A stretch of DNA of 64,000 bases from NCBI RefSeq assembly GCF_008692845.1, contig NZ_VXJW01000012.1, forward strand, positions 60,454-124,453. Reading direction: 5' to 3'. Source of the DNA: Salmonella enterica subsp. arizonae (GTDB lineage: Bacteria; Pseudomonadota; Gammaproteobacteria; Enterobacterales; Enterobacteriaceae). Of this stretch, positions 47,571-58,977 are shown one piece after another; position 1 is the stretch's first letter; every line of letters starts with the position of its first letter. The notes beneath the pieces were generated by a model. It had not been told where the DNA came from and searched no databases. It worked only from the letters and a program-made list of their open reading frames with translations. Position numbers and translations under genes: made by a program.

Positions 47571-47760
47571 GCGGGTTATCACTGCGTCTCCGGCCATAAT
47601 TCAAACCGTAACCAACAATGAGATTATGTTCTCCTTACTCGGGTATACGTAACACCCGGCAAATGTGGTACATTTGCCGGCGTTGTCGCGGCAATCCCGT
47701 CCTCAGTGTGGAGTCACAGAGGACGTTATGGGATGATGATGCCGTTTTTTAGGGGGCAGG

Positions 47761-48072
47761 ATGGGTAAACTAACGCTGCTGTTGCTGGCTTTACTGGTCT
47801 GGCTACAGTATTCGCTGTGGTTCGGTAAGAACGGCATACATGACTATAGCCGCGTCAACGATGATGTGGTCGCGCAGCAGGCGACAAACGCCAAACTTAA
47901 AGCGCGTAACGATCAGCTTTTTGCCGAAATTGACGATCTCAATGGCGGGCAGGAAGCGATTGAAGAGCGCGCGCGTAACGAACTTAGCATGACCAAACCG
48001 GGCGAAACCTTTTATCGTCTGGTGCCTGACGCTTCTAAACGCGCGCAAACGGCCGGGCAAAATAATCGATAA
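47761..48072 (+). CDS. ftsB: Cell division protein FtsB
   Basis: FtsB joins FtsL and FtsQ in the divisome and helps activate septal peptidoglycan synthesis. The 103-aa bitopic protein has one N-terminal membrane span ([20 protein letters not shown]) and then a periplasmic coiled coil (about 30-70: [22 protein letters not shown]). It starts the ftsB-ispD-ispF-truD-surE-pcm-nlpD run, in which spacings are very short. Confidence 0.95.
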   Translation: MGKLTLLLLALLVWLQYSLWFGKNGIHDYSRVNDDVVAQQATNAKLKARNDQLFAEIDDLNGGQEAIEERARNELSMTKPGETFYRLVPDASKRAQTAGQNNR

Positions 48073-48090
48073 ACCATCCAGGGATTTTAC

Positions 48091-48801
48091 ATGGCAGCCA
48101 CTTTATTGGACGTTTGCGCCGTGGTGCCGGCTGCCGGATTTGGCCGCCGAATGCAAACAGAATGTCCTAAGCAGTACCTCTCAATCGGTAATAAAACCAT
48201 TCTGGAGCACTCTGTTCATGCGCTGCTGGCGCATCCTCGGGTGACACGCGTTGTTATCGTCATCAGCCCTGGTGATAATCGCTTTGCTCAACTTCCGCTG
48301 GCGAATCATCCGCAAATTACAGTAGTGGATGGCGGCAACGAACGCGCTGATTCTGTTATGGCCGGTTTGCAGGCCGTTGCACAGGCGCAGTGGGTGCTGG
48401 TACATGACGCGGCAAGACCCTGTTTGCATCAGGATGACCTGGCGCGCTTGCTGGCCATCAGCGAAAATAGCCGGGTCGGCGGTATCCTCGCCAGTCCGGT
48501 GCGCGACACCATGAAACGTGGCGAACCGGGTAAAGCCGCTATTGCCCATACCGTAGAGCGCGCCGATTTATGGCACGCGCTCACGCCGCAGTTTTTCCCC
48601 CGCGAACTCTTGCACGATTGTCTGACTCGTGCGCTGAAGGAAGGCGCGACCATCACCGACGAGGCGTCAGCGCTGGAATATTGCGGTTTTCATCCGGCGC
48701 TGGTTGAAGGTCGCGCGGATAACATCAAGGTCACCCGTCCGGAAGATCTGGCGTTGGCGGAATTTTATCTGACCCGAACCATCCACCAGGAGAAAGCATA
48801 A
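48091..48801 (+). CDS. ispD: 2-C-methyl-D-erythritol 4-phosphate cytidylyltransferase IspD
   Basis: IspD attaches CMP to methylerythritol phosphate in the MEP isoprenoid pathway. The 236-aa protein has the nucleotidyltransferase signature [30 protein letters not shown] and the C-terminal [16 protein letters not shown]. The last base of its stop is the first of the ispF ATG (TAATG). IspF acts two steps later. Confidence 0.97.
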   Translation: MAATLLDVCAVVPAAGFGRRMQTECPKQYLSIGNKTILEHSVHALLAHPRVTRVVIVISPGDNRFAQLPLANHPQITVVDGGNERADSVMAGLQAVAQAQWVLVHDAARPCLHQDDLARLLAISENSRVGGILASPVRDTMKRGEPGKAAIAHTVERADLWHALTPQFFPRELLHDCLTRALKEGATITDEASALEYCGFHPALVEGRADNIKVTRPEDLALAEFYLTRTIHQEKA

Positions 48802-49280
48802 TGCGAATTGGACACGGTTTTGACGTACACGCGTTTGGCGGAGAAGGCCCGATTATCATTGGCGGCGTGCGTATCCCGTATGAAAAAGGGCTATTGGCGC
48901 ATTCTGATGGCGATGTGGCGTTACATGCGCTGACCGATGCGCTGCTGGGCGCTGCGGCGCTCGGCGATATCGGCAAACTTTTCCCGGATACCGATCCGGC
49001 ATTTAAGGGGGCGGATAGCCGCGAACTGCTGCGTGAAGCCTGGCGTCGTATTCAGGCGAAGGGATACATCCTCGGCAACGTAGATGTCACCATTATTGCG
49101 CAGGCGCCGAAAATGCTGCCGCATATCCCGCAAATGCGCGTATTTATCGCCGAAGATCTCGGCTGCCATATGGATGATGTTAACGTGAAAGCGACGACGA
49201 CGGAAAAACTTGGATTTACCGGTCGCGGCGAAGGGATTGCCTGCGAAGCGGTCGCGCTGCTGATGAAGGCGGCGAAATGA
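48801..49280 (+). CDS. ispF: 2-C-methyl-D-erythritol 2,4-cyclodiphosphate synthase IspF
   Basis: IspF cyclises CDP-methylerythritol phosphate, releasing CMP. The 159-aa trimeric enzyme shows the zinc motif [10 protein letters not shown] and [12 protein letters not shown], and the substrate-loop [16 protein letters not shown]. It overlaps ispD by one base and truD by four (ATGA). Confidence 0.97.
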   Translation: MRIGHGFDVHAFGGEGPIIIGGVRIPYEKGLLAHSDGDVALHALTDALLGAAALGDIGKLFPDTDPAFKGADSRELLREAWRRIQAKGYILGNVDVTIIAQAPKMLPHIPQMRVFIAEDLGCHMDDVNVKATTTEKLGFTGRGEGIACEAVALLMKAAK

Positions 49281-50306
49281 CAGAGTTTGAGAATCTCACC
49301 TGGCTGCACGGAAAACCACAAGGCAGCGGATTGCTGAAAGCGAATCCGGAGGATTTTGTGGTGGTTGAAGATTTAGGCTTCACGCCGGATGGCGAAGGCG
49401 AGCATATTCTGGTGCGTATTTTGAAAAACGGCTGCAATACCCGTTTTGTCGCTGACGCGCTGGCGAAGTTCCTGAAAATTCACGCTCGCGAGGTTAGCTT
49501 TGCCGGGCAAAAAGATAAACATGCCGTTACCGAGCAGTGGCTGTGCGCGCGCGTGCCGGGTAAAGAGATGCCCGATTTTAGCGCATTTCAACTGGAAGGT
49601 TGTAAAGTGCTGGAATACGCGCGTCACAAGCGTAAGCTGCGTTTAGGCGCGCTGAAAGGTAATGCATTTACGCTGGTATTGCGTGAAATAAGCGATCGCC
49701 GCGATGTCGAAACACGATTGCAGGCGATTCGCGATAGCGGCGTGCCTAACTATTTTGGCGCGCAGCGATTCGGCATTGGCGGCAGCAACTTGCAGGGCGC
49801 GCTGCGCTGGGCGCAAAGTGACGCGCCGGTGCGCGATCGCAATAAACGCAGTTTTTGGTTGTCGGCGGCGCGTAGCGCGTTGTTTAATCAAATTGTTTCC
49901 CAGCGGCTGAAAAAACCAGACTTTAATCAAGTTGTTGACGGCGATGCGCTACAATTAGCGGGTCGTGGAAGCTGGTTCGTCGCGACATCTGAAGAGCTGC
50001 CTGAATTGCAGCGCCGGGTAGATGAAAAAGAGCTGATGATTACGGCGTCGTTGCCTGGTAGAGGAGAATGGGGAACACAGCGGGATGCGCTGGCGTTTGA
50101 GCAAGACGCTATTGCCCAGGAAACGGTGTTGCAATCGCTGCTGCTGCGCGAAAAAGTAGAGGCATCGCGCAGAGCGATGCTGCTTTACCCGCAACAATTA
50201 AGCTGGAACTGGTGGGATGACGTTACCGTCGAGTTACGTTTCTGGCTGCCCGCAGGCAGTTTTGCCACCAGCGTAGTAAGGGAACTGATCAACACAATAG
50301 GTGATT

Positions 50307-50326
<20 letters not shown>
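49277..50326 (+). CDS. truD: tRNA pseudouridine(13) synthase TruD
   Basis: TruD makes pseudouridine at tRNA-Glu position 13. The 349-aa protein carries the catalytic Asp80 in [13 protein letters not shown], the family signature [14 protein letters not shown] and a TRUD insertion domain. Its end overlaps surE by 20 bases, consistent with translational coupling in this compact operon. Confidence 0.96.
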
Positions 50327-51688
<1,362 letters not shown>

Positions 51689-51864
51689 TTTGCCCTGCAA
51701 ACACTCACTATTACGCCTGCTGAAGCCGATAACGAATACCTGGAGTTTTCCTGGTTATTCCCGGTGGGTTAAGCGTATCGTGAACACATTTTCCAGTGTT
51801 CACTTAATGCGTTGTACGGTTCTTACGTCACTGGCTGTTAACCAAATTTTTTCCTGGGGGATAA

Positions 51865-52986
51865 ATGAGCGCGGGAAGCCCAAAATTCACCGTTAGTCGC
51901 ATTGCGGCACTATCACTGGTTTCACTATGGCTGGCAGGTTGTTCCAGTTCGTCAAACCCTCCGGCGCCGGTCTCGTCCGTGGACGGTGGTTTGTCATCAA
52001 ATACCAATTCCGGGATGTTGATCACACCGCCGCCAAAAATGGGAGCGACAACGCAACAAGCGCCGCAAATTCAACCGGTTCAGCGTCCTGTTACTCAGCC
52101 CGTGCAAACTCAGCCTGTCGCGGAACAGCCTGTGCAGATGGAAAATGGGCGAATTGTGTACAATCGTCAGTATGGGAATATTCCGAAAGGTAGCTACGCC
52201 GGCGGCAGTACCTACACCGTGAAAAAGGGGGATACGCTTTTTTATATCGCCTGGATTACCGGGAACGATTTCCGCGATCTGGCCCAGCGAAACAGTATTC
52301 CAGCCCCGTATAGCCTGAATGTGGGGCAAGTTCTGCAAGTTGGCAACGCATCCGGTACGCCAATTACTGGCGGAAATGCGATCACCCAGGCGGATGCAGC
52401 ACAGCAAGGAGTTGTGACCCGGTCTGCACAAAATTCCACCGTTGCAGTTGCGTCTCAACCTACAATTACGTATTCTGAGGGCTCAGGTGAACAAAGTGCT
52501 AACAAAATGTTGCCAAACAACAAGCCTGCTGGGACAGTTGTCACAGCGCCTGTAACGGCACCAACGGTAAGCACGACCGAACCAAATGCAAGCAGTACGT
52601 CAACCAGCGCGCCAATTTCCGCATGGCGCTGGCCGACTGATGGCAAAGTGATCGAAAACTTTGGCGCTTCCGAAGGGGGCAATAAAGGGATCGACATTGC
52701 AGGCAGTAAGGGACAGGCTATCGTCGCAACCGCAAATGGGCGCGTCGTGTATGCCGGTAACGCACTGCGTGGTTACGGTAATCTTATTATCATCAAACAT
52801 AACGATGATTACCTGAGCGCCTACGCCCATAATGATACGATGCTGGTCCGGGAACAACAGGAAGTTAAGGCGGGGCAAAAAATCGCTACTATGGGTAGCA
52901 CCGGCACCAGCTCTACACGCTTGCATTTTGAAATTCGTTACAAGGGGAAATCCGTAAACCCGCTGCGTTATTTACCGCAGCGATAA
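51865..52986 (+). CDS. nlpD: Murein hydrolase activator lipoprotein NlpD
   Basis: NlpD is an outer-membrane lipoprotein that activates the amidase AmiC during septum splitting. The 373-aa precursor has a lipobox LAGC with Cys26, a low-complexity Pro/Gln-rich region (about 60-95), a LysM domain ([19 protein letters not shown], about 118-161) and a C-terminal LytM/M23 domain. The LytM domain lacks the metal ligands ([19 protein letters not shown]), as expected of a non-enzymatic activator. The main rpoS promoter lies inside it. Confidence 0.96.
   Translation: MSAGSPKFTVSRIAALSLVSLWLAGCSSSSNPPAPVSSVDGGLSSNTNSGMLITPPPKMGATTQQAPQIQPVQRPVTQPVQTQPVAEQPVQMENGRIVYNRQYGNIPKGSYAGGSTYTVKKGDTLFYIAWITGNDFRDLAQRNSIPAPYSLNVGQVLQVGNASGTPITGGNAITQADAAQQGVVTRSAQNSTVAVASQPTITYSEGSGEQSANKMLPNNKPAGTVVTAPVTAPTVSTTEPNASSTSTSAPISAWRWPTDGKVIENFGASEGGNKGIDIAGSKGQAIVATANGRVVYAGNALRGYGNLIIIKHNDDYLSAYAHNDTMLVREQQEVKAGQKIATMGSTGTSSTRLHFEIRYKGKSVNPLRYLPQR
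52448..52483 (+). promoter_or_regulatory. Main rpoS promoter (rpoSp) within nlpD
   Basis: TTGCGT (52448-52453), a 17-base spacer and TATTCT (52471-52476) give a start near 52483. That is about 567 bases before the rpoS ATG, the long-leader distance known for rpoS. The leader is the target of activating small RNAs in enterics. Confidence 0.75.
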
Positions 52987-53049
52987 AGCGGCGGAACCAA
53001 GGCTTTGACTTGCCAGTTCCGTCAAGGGATCACGGGTAGGAGCCACCTT

Positions 53050-54042
53050 ATGAGTCAGAATACGCTGAAAGTTCATGATTTAAATGAAGACGCGGAATTT
53101 GATGAGAACGGAGTAGAGGCTTTTGACGAAAAAGCCTTGAGTGAAGAGGAACCCAGTGATAACGACCTGGCTGAAGAAGAGCTGTTATCGCAAGGGGCCA
53201 CACAGCGTGTGTTGGACGCGACTCAGCTTTACCTTGGTGAGATTGGGTATTCACCACTGTTAACAGCCGAAGAAGAAGTCTATTTTGCGCGTCGCGCACT
53301 GCGTGGAGATGTCGCTTCTCGCCGTCGCATGATTGAGAGTAACCTGCGTCTGGTGGTTAAAATTGCCCGCCGTTATGGCAATCGTGGACTGGCGTTGCTG
53401 GACCTGATTGAAGAGGGCAATCTGGGGCTTATCCGTGCAGTCGAGAAGTTTGACCCGGAACGCGGGTTCCGCTTCTCAACATATGCAACCTGGTGGATTC
53501 GTCAGACAATCGAACGGGCGATTATGAACCAAACCCGCACGATTCGCCTGCCGATTCACATTGTTAAAGAGCTGAACGTATACCTGCGTACCGCGCGTGA
53601 GTTGTCGCATAAACTGGACCACGAACCGAGTGCGGAAGAAATTGCAGAGCAACTGGATAAACCGGTTGATGACGTCAGCCGAATGCTTCGTCTCAACGAG
53701 CGCATTACCTCGGTAGACACCCCGCTTGGCGGTGATTCCGAAAAAGCGTTGCTGGACATCCTGGCCGATGAAAAAGAGAACGGTCCGGAAGACACCACGC
53801 AAGATGATGATATGAAACAAAGCATCGTCAAATGGCTGTTCGAACTGAACGCCAAACAGCGTGAAGTGCTGGCGCGTCGTTTCGGTCTACTGGGATATGA
53901 AGCTGCGACACTGGAAGATGTAGGCCGTGAAATCGGTCTTACGCGTGAACGTGTCCGTCAGATTCAGGTTGAAGGCCTGCGCCGTCTGCGTGAAATTCTG
54001 CAGACGCAGGGGCTGAATATCGAAGCGCTGTTCCGTGAGTAA
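53050..54042 (+). CDS. rpoS: RNA polymerase sigma factor RpoS
   Basis: RpoS (sigma-S) directs the general stress and stationary-phase response. The 330-aa length is standard, and I see no nonsense or frameshift of the kind common in stored strains. Region 2 is visible in [22 protein letters not shown] and [17 protein letters not shown], and region 4.2 in [28 protein letters not shown] chose the ATG at 53050 ([11 protein letters not shown]); an in-frame upstream extension is leader RNA. Confidence 0.97.
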
Positions 54043-54054
54043 GTACCTTTCGTC

Positions 54055-54086
54055 AAAAAAAGGCCAGTCGTCAGGCTGGCCTTTTT
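54055..54086. terminator. Bidirectional terminator between rpoS and ecdD
   Basis: AAAAAAAGGCCAG faces CTGGCCTTTTT with an 8-base loop. A/T tails on both sides would serve both converging genes. Confidence 0.88.
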
Positions 54087-54088
54087 CT

Positions 54089-54325
54089 TTACCGTTTATC
54101 TTCTGCCAGTAGCGGCGGAATACTCGGCACCATTGGCGCGTTATCAATATCTTTTTGCGTCATGCGAAACGCTTGTGGATAGTGTTCGCGGCTGGTACGG
54201 CGTAATGGTTCGGTATCGCGCCAGGTATACAGGCAATGCTGACACTGATATACCGTCCAGACTCCTTTTACCGGCGAAGTCGCCATGAGCTCAATATGTT
54301 CATCGGCACAGCGTGGACAAATCAT
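54089..54325 (-). CDS. ecdD: Hydroxyarylic acid decarboxylase small subunit EcdD
   Basis: EcdD is the small third protein of the non-oxidative hydroxybenzoate decarboxylase cluster. The 78-aa sequence has two CXXC pairs (MICPRC and CQHCLYTW), suggesting a zinc ribbon, and ends in NAPMVPSIPPLL. Its exact function is unsettled. It starts 10 bases after the ecdC stop, last in the ecdB-ecdC-ecdD operon. Confidence 0.9.
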   Translation of the reverse strand: MICPRCADEHIELMATSPVKGVWTVYQCQHCLYTWRDTEPLRRTSREHYPQAFRMTQKDIDNAPMVPSIPPLLAEDKR

Positions 54326-54335
54326 CGGTTACTCC

Positions 54336-55763
54336 TTATTTACGGTTGGCCAGCATGGCGGTCAGTTTTTCAGCCCAGGCTTTAGTTTCCGGTAAATCAA
54401 CAACCGGCTGGCTATAGTGACCACGGTTATCTGGCGCAACCGGCGTGGTGGCGTCAATGATCAGCTTGTCGGTAATCCCCGCCGGGCTTGAACCCGGGTC
54501 CAGTTCCAGGACGGACATATTCGGTAGCTGTACCAGATCGCCTGCCGGATTCACTTTCGACGACAACGCCCACATTACCTGTGGCAGATTAAATGGATCG
54601 ACATCTTCATCAACCATAATCACCATCTTCACATATCCCAAACCGTGCGGCGTCGTCATCGCTCGCAGGCCCACCGCGCGGGCAAAGCCGCCGTAGCGTT
54701 TTTTGGTCGAGATGATGGCCAGCAGGCCGTGGGTGTACATGGCGTTTACCGCCTGTACTTCCGGAAATTCGGCTTTTAACTGTTGATACAACGGCACGCA
54801 GGTCGCCGGTCCCATCAGGTAGTCGATTTCCGTCCATGGCATACCCAAATAGAGCGATTCAAAAATCGGTTTACTACGGTAAGAGACTTTATCGATACGC
54901 ACCACGGTCATGTTGCGACCGCCGGAATAGTGGCCGGTAAATTCGCCGAACGGCCCTTCAATTTCACGTTTACGGCTTTCGATGACCCCTTCGAGAATCA
55001 CTTCAGATCCCCACGGCACATCAAAACCGGTTAGCGGCGCAGTGGCGATAGGATAGGGGCTTTCACGTAGCGCGCCTGCCATTTCATACTCTGACTGATC
55101 GTATTTCAGCGGCGTTGCGCCCATCAGGGTAATGATCGGATCGTTACCCAGCGTGATCGCAATCGGCAGATCTTCGCCACGCTCTTCCGCTTTGTGCAGG
55201 TGCAATGCGATATCATGCATCGGTACCGGTTGCAGACCCAGCTTACGCTTGCCTTTAACTTCCATACGGTAGATACCGACATTCTGCTTGCCGAAATTCT
55301 CGGGATCGAGCGGATCGCGTGATACCACACAGGCTTTATCCAGATAGAATCCGCCGTCGCCGTCGTTCAGACGAAACAGTGGCAGGATATCAAACAGGTT
55401 GATTGCGTCGCCGTCGACGCTATTTTCCGCCCATCCCGGATTCGCCCGGCGTTCCGACGCCACCGGAAAATTGTCCCAGCGGCGAATAAATTCATCGATC
55501 TGTTTTTTAACCGGCGTGTTAGGCGGCAAGCCCAGCGAGATGGCATGGTTCTGCCAGGAACCGATAGTATTCATTGCCACGCGGGCGTCGGTAAAACCAC
55601 GAATATTGTCAAACCACAGCGCGGGCGCGCCATCGCCGATTCGTCCCGTTGCGTTGGCTGCGGCGGCTAAATCCGGCTCCGCATTCACTTCCTCGCTGAT
55701 TTTCAGCAGTTGTCCCTGCTGATCCAGCGCATGTAAAAAACTGCGCAAATCATCAAATGCCAT
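54336..55763 (-). CDS. ecdC: UbiD-family hydroxyarylic acid decarboxylase EcdC
   Basis: EcdC is the catalytic decarboxylase, acting on 4-hydroxybenzoate-type acids with a prenylated FMN cofactor. The 475-aa protein belongs to the UbiD family: IYRMEVKGKRKLGLQPVPMHD, the PFGEFTGHYSGGRNMTVV block with the catalytic Glu region, and DKLIIDATTPV near the end. It is distinct from ubiquinone-pathway UbiD. Its ATG overlaps the ecdB stop by one base (TAATG). Confidence 0.93.
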   Translation of the reverse strand: MAFDDLRSFLHALDQQGQLLKISEEVNAEPDLAAAANATGRIGDGAPALWFDNIRGFTDARVAMNTIGSWQNHAISLGLPPNTPVKKQIDEFIRRWDNFPVASERRANPGWAENSVDGDAINLFDILPLFRLNDGDGGFYLDKACVVSRDPLDPENFGKQNVGIYRMEVKGKRKLGLQPVPMHDIALHLHKAEERGEDLPIAITLGNDPIITLMGATPLKYDQSEYEMAGALRESPYPIATAPLTGFDVPWGSEVILEGVIESRKREIEGPFGEFTGHYSGGRNMTVVRIDKVSYRSKPIFESLYLGMPWTEIDYLMGPATCVPLYQQLKAEFPEVQAVNAMYTHGLLAIISTKKRYGGFARAVGLRAMTTPHGLGYVKMVIMVDEDVDPFNLPQVMWALSSKVNPAGDLVQLPNMSVLELDPGSSPAGITDKLIIDATTPVAPDNRGHYSQPVVDLPETKAWAEKLTAMLANRK

Positions 55764-56356
55764 TATCCATTCTCCTGTGAAAAATTCGTTGCCTGTCGCA
55801 GTCCTTGCCAGCGGCGCACGCGCGTATGCTCCAGACCAAACTGGTCGAGAACGCGCGCAACGATGTGCTGGATAATATCGTCAACGGTCTGCGGCAGGTT
55901 GTAGAACGCGGGCATAGGCGGAACTATCGCCACCCCCATGTGGGAAAGCGTAAGCATGTTTTCCAGATGAATCGTGCTGAGCGGCATTTCACGCGGCACC
56001 AGCACCAGCTTGCGGCCCTCTTTCAACACGACGTCGGCAGCGCGTCCCACCAGCCCTTCGGCATAGCCGGAGCGAATCCCCGCCAGAGTTTTCATGCTAC
56101 AAGGGATAATAATCATGCCGTCGGTACGAAATGAGCCAGAGGAAATGGTCGCCGCCTGATCGGCTGGACTATGGCAATAATCCGCCAGCGCGGCTACCTC
56201 CATGGACGTGTAGGGCGTCTCCAGTTCGATAGTGGTTTTCGCCCACTTTGACATCACTAGATGTGTTTCAACATTAGGTATCGTCCGCAATGCCTGGAGT
56301 AGCGCGACGCCAAGCGGCGCGCCGGTCGCGCCGGTCATCCCTACAATCAATCTCAT
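55763..56356 (-). CDS. ecdB: UbiX-family flavin prenyltransferase EcdB
   Basis: EcdB prenylates reduced FMN to supply the cofactor of EcdC. The 197-aa flavoprotein begins MRLIVGMTGATGAPLGVALL and shows SSGSFRTDGMIIIPCSMKTLAGI and the LVPREMPLSTIHLENML dimethylallyl-phosphate-binding region. I chose the ATG at 56356 over an in-frame start four codons upstream. First gene of the operon, controlled by the divergent hosA. Confidence 0.93.
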   Translation of the reverse strand: MRLIVGMTGATGAPLGVALLQALRTIPNVETHLVMSKWAKTTIELETPYTSMEVAALADYCHSPADQAATISSGSFRTDGMIIIPCSMKTLAGIRSGYAEGLVGRAADVVLKEGRKLVLVPREMPLSTIHLENMLTLSHMGVAIVPPMPAFYNLPQTVDDIIQHIVARVLDQFGLEHTRVRRWQGLRQATNFSQENG

Positions 56357-56373
56357 TTCTTGCCTCAATTATT

Positions 56374-56387
56374 GTTCGTGTACGAAC
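56374..56387. promoter_or_regulatory. Likely HosA operator
   Basis: GTTCGTGTACGAAC is an inverted repeat (GTTCG/CGAAC) 18 bases upstream of the ecdB start, matching the type of site bound by HosA in E. coli and released by 4-hydroxybenzoate. Confidence 0.7.
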
Positions 56388-56525
56388 GTTTTAGTCAAAA
56401 TACGCTCACACGGCCCTTCCAGCAAGCTCCTCCCGACATCTGCGCACGTTTAGCTAAAGCATTCGTCATTAAAAAAACCAGCATAAGCCGTTATGATAGA
56501 AAAGGTTAATTTATCCGGAGTGATC

Positions 56526-56930
56526 ATGGAGTTACGAAACACCGCGTTTCATCTTTTACGTCAACTTTTTCAGCAACATACCGCGCGCTGGCAGCATGAA
56601 CTACCGGAACTCACCAAGCCTCAATATGCGGTAATGCGCGCCATTGCTGAACATTCTGGTATTGAACAGGTCGATCTGACCGAAGCGGCGGTCTGCACTA
56701 AAGCGACGCTGGCGGAGATGTTAAGCCGGATGGAAAATCGTGGGCTGGTAAAGCGAGAAAACGATCCGCTGGATAAGCGTCGGCGCTTTGTGTATCTCAC
56801 TGCCCAAGGCCGGGCACTGCTCGCCGCCGCGATACCTCTGGGTGACCGCGTGGACGATGAGTTTTTGGGGCGACTGAGCGATGAAGAACGCGAACAGTTT
56901 GCGCAACTGGTACGCAAGATGATGGCGTAA
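56526..56930 (+). CDS. hosA: MarR-family regulator HosA
   Basis: HosA represses the ecdBCD decarboxylase genes and responds to 4-hydroxybenzoic acid. The 134-aa protein is a winged-helix MarR member: TKPQYAVMRAIAEHSG, then the recognition helix in VCTKATLAEMLSRMENRGLVKRE, and the wing DKRRRFVYLTAQG. I chose the ATG at 56526 (MELRNTAFHLL). It is divergent from ecdB and points toward the broken ygbI. Confidence 0.93.
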   Translation: MELRNTAFHLLRQLFQQHTARWQHELPELTKPQYAVMRAIAEHSGIEQVDLTEAAVCTKATLAEMLSRMENRGLVKRENDPLDKRRRFVYLTAQGRALLAAAIPLGDRVDDEFLGRLSDEEREQFAQLVRKMMA

Positions 56931-56948
56931 GCGGCTTGCGCCGCTGCG

Positions 56949-57707
56949 CTATTTTTTAGCCATCAGCAGTGAGATATCCACTTTGGCCAGCGCCCGAATA
57001 GCGCTTTCCGGCAGGCCGTCATCGATGACTATCTGGTTGAATTCCGACAATGGTAACGCCAGCCATGTGGCGACCTGGCCGTATTTGGTCGCGTCGCGTA
57101 CCAGAATTTTTTGTCGGCTGGCGACGGCCCGTTTCACCGCAACTTTATCTTCCGCTGGCGTTGAAATACCGCGCACGCTCCAGGAAGAGGCGGAAATAAA
57201 GGCTTGATCAATCATCAACCCACGCAAAAGCGTCGCTGCGGCTTCACCGACGTACGACCGGTTTTCCCGACATACCGCCCCGCCAGTGTGAATAATTGTG
57301 CGACCGCTATTGTCCATCAGGTAATCGGCGATAACGAAATCATTAATCACCACCGTGAGTTTATTCATCGTGACAAACTGTCTGGCAATCGCCAGCGTGG
57401 TAGTGCCTGCGTCAAGATAGATACAGCTTTCTGGTTGTACCAGACTGGCGGCCAGTTTGCCAATCGCCGCTTTCTGCGGTGTCCCCAGTTCGGTTTTGAT
57501 CTGATGCGAAGGTTCCTGCGCCACGCGAGTCTATGACTGCACTCAGCCGGAGACCTGGATTACCGCGCCTTGCTGCTCCAGCTTTTGCAAATCACGGCGG
57601 AGGGTCATATGAGATACATGCATGCGCTCGGCCAGCTCAGCGATACTGACGATACCTTTCTCCGCCACCATATCAAGAATTATTTGTCGACGCTCAGTAG
57701 GTATCAA
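56949..57707 (-). pseudogene. ygbI: DeoR-family regulator YgbI, with two in-frame stops
   Basis: YgbI is a DeoR-type repressor predicted to control the adjacent ygbJ operon for four-carbon sugar acids. From the TTG at 57707 (AGGAG upstream) the frame encodes the helix-turn-helix (RRQIILDMVAEKGIVSIAELAERMHVSHMTLRRDLQKLE), then VSG, TGA (57543-57545), VQS, TAG (57531-57533), TRVAQEPSHQ, and an open sensor domain of about 190 codons ending LLMAKK. No frameshift is needed; E. coli has VSGGVQS at the first stop. The DNA-binding and effector domains are therefore separated, and the gene should be dead. A GTG at 57524 could begin the C-terminal piece. Confidence 0.9.
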
Positions 57708-57903
57708 CGTCTGCTCCTTTCTTTAGTCCTGTCGCGATCTTACGTCATTTCTCGTCACTGCGTGTGAAGTTCTGCTGCTACCTTCTTCACAAAAAATAAC
57801 ACATTTTGTTATTTTTTTGTGAGGGAACTCACCGCGATCGTTTTCTAAAACGCCAATATTCACATAACAAAACGTAATATCACGTAAATCAATATGGAGT
57901 GAT
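57708..57903. promoter_or_regulatory. Former ygbI/ygbJ divergent promoter region
   Basis: A+T-rich DNA with an interrupted inverted repeat (AAAAAATAACA ... TGTTATTTTTTTG, about 57790-57819) that may have been the YgbI operator or a terminator-like hairpin. No gene. Confidence 0.4.
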
Positions 57904-57904
57904 A

Positions 57905-58008
57905 ATGACAACAGGAACTGATTTTCATGTCGGCATTGTGGAGCTTGGCTCAATGGGAATGGGCGCTGGCAGGCGCAGGGGATCAAAGCCAAGCTGGCGG
58001 TTAAGGAT
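57905..58008 (+). pseudogene. ygbJ: 5' fragment of ygbJ joined to the tail of a lost operon
   Basis: YgbJ (DenD type) is an NAD-dependent four-carbon acid dehydrogenase of about 300 aa. Only the first 20 or so codons remain (MTTGTDFHVGIVELGSMGMGA), containing the start of the Rossmann fold, with the usual VGLG changed to VELG. Near 57960 the sequence switches to a different frame that reads RWQAQGIKAKLAVKD and stops at 58006-58008, which looks like the C-terminus of another protein. This is consistent with one deletion taking out the rest of ygbJ and the genes after it. Confidence 0.75.
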
Positions 58009-58052
58009 TAAGACGATATTATTAGTCCGGGAGCGCAATGTTCCCGAATTGG

Positions 58053-58964
58053 CTACGATGATGGGGCGTGCTCCCCGCAATTCCATTGCGAACGTAAAAA
58101 ATCAATAAATGCGCGTACTTTTGTCGATACATGGCGGGTATCCGGATAAACGGCATAAATGCCCTGGCGGGGAAAATGATAGTCGGGCAACACATGAACC
58201 AACGCCCCATCCTCCAGCGCGGTTTTGACTAACCATTCCGGCAGTAATGCGACGCCGCTTCCCGCGAGAGCAAAGGCCATCAGCGAACGCGCGCTGTCGA
58301 CAGAAATTCTGCCGGCTTTGCTTATCTCCAGGCGTGAGTGTTGTCCATCATTATCCGTTAATGTCCATCGTAGCGGCGTGGATAATCGTTCATGAATAAT
58401 CCATTCCGCCTGGGCCAGCGATTCCAGCGACGAAACAGGGTAGCGGGCGAGCCACTGTGGCGAGGCGACCGGCAGGATAGTAAAGCGGGATATCAGCGTG
58501 GCGCGATAGCGGGAGTCCGCCAGCGAGCCAAGCCGAATCGCCACATCAAAGCGTTCGGCAATTAAATCGGCATGATGTGATGAAGACATATGCCGAATAC
58601 GGAGATCAGGATGGCGCTGACTAAACTGCGCCAATACCGGAATCACAACCTGTTCGCCAAATTCGGATGTGGTGGTAATACGTAACTCGCCGCCCAGCCC
58701 ACTATGGCTGGCGCGCACTTCATCTTGCAAATTTTTCGCCGCGTTGAGTAAATTCACGCCTTTTTGATAAAAGAGGACGCCGGCGTCTGTAAGCGTCAGT
58801 CGCCGGGTGGAGCGTAACAGTAACGTTACGCCAAGCTCCTTTTCAAGCTGCCGAATATTAAAACTTACAACCGCTTTTGTTTGGCCTGATACGGCGGCGG
58901 CAGCCGTGAAGCTGCCGCTATCCACCACGGCGACAAACAGCGACATGCGCTGCAAATTGAGCAT
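58053..58964 (-). CDS. LysR-family transcriptional regulator
   Basis: A 303-aa LysR-type regulator. The N-terminal winged helix-turn-helix is clear (LQRMSLFVAVVDSGSFTAAAAVSGQTKAVVSFNIRQLEKELGVTLL), followed by a periplasmic-binding-like effector domain from about residue 90 (ELRITTTSEFGEQVV). I chose the ATG at 58964; the frame is open much further upstream but overlaps the divergent gene. It is divergent from an MFS exporter, and a perfect palindrome lies between, so it probably controls that exporter. The ligand is unknown. Confidence 0.9.
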   Translation of the reverse strand: MLNLQRMSLFVAVVDSGSFTAAAAVSGQTKAVVSFNIRQLEKELGVTLLLRSTRRLTLTDAGVLFYQKGVNLLNAAKNLQDEVRASHSGLGGELRITTTSEFGEQVVIPVLAQFSQRHPDLRIRHMSSSHHADLIAERFDVAIRLGSLADSRYRATLISRFTILPVASPQWLARYPVSSLESLAQAEWIIHERLSTPLRWTLTDNDGQHSRLEISKAGRISVDSARSLMAFALAGSGVALLPEWLVKTALEDGALVHVLPDYHFPRQGIYAVYPDTRHVSTKVRAFIDFLRSQWNCGEHAPSS

Positions 58965-58977
58965 GATGAGCCCCTTT

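Noticed and set aside
57570..57767. Rightward 65-codon frame opposite the ygbI DNA-binding domain
   Set aside because: The opposite strand encodes a clear DeoR helix-turn-helix; this frame is its shadow.
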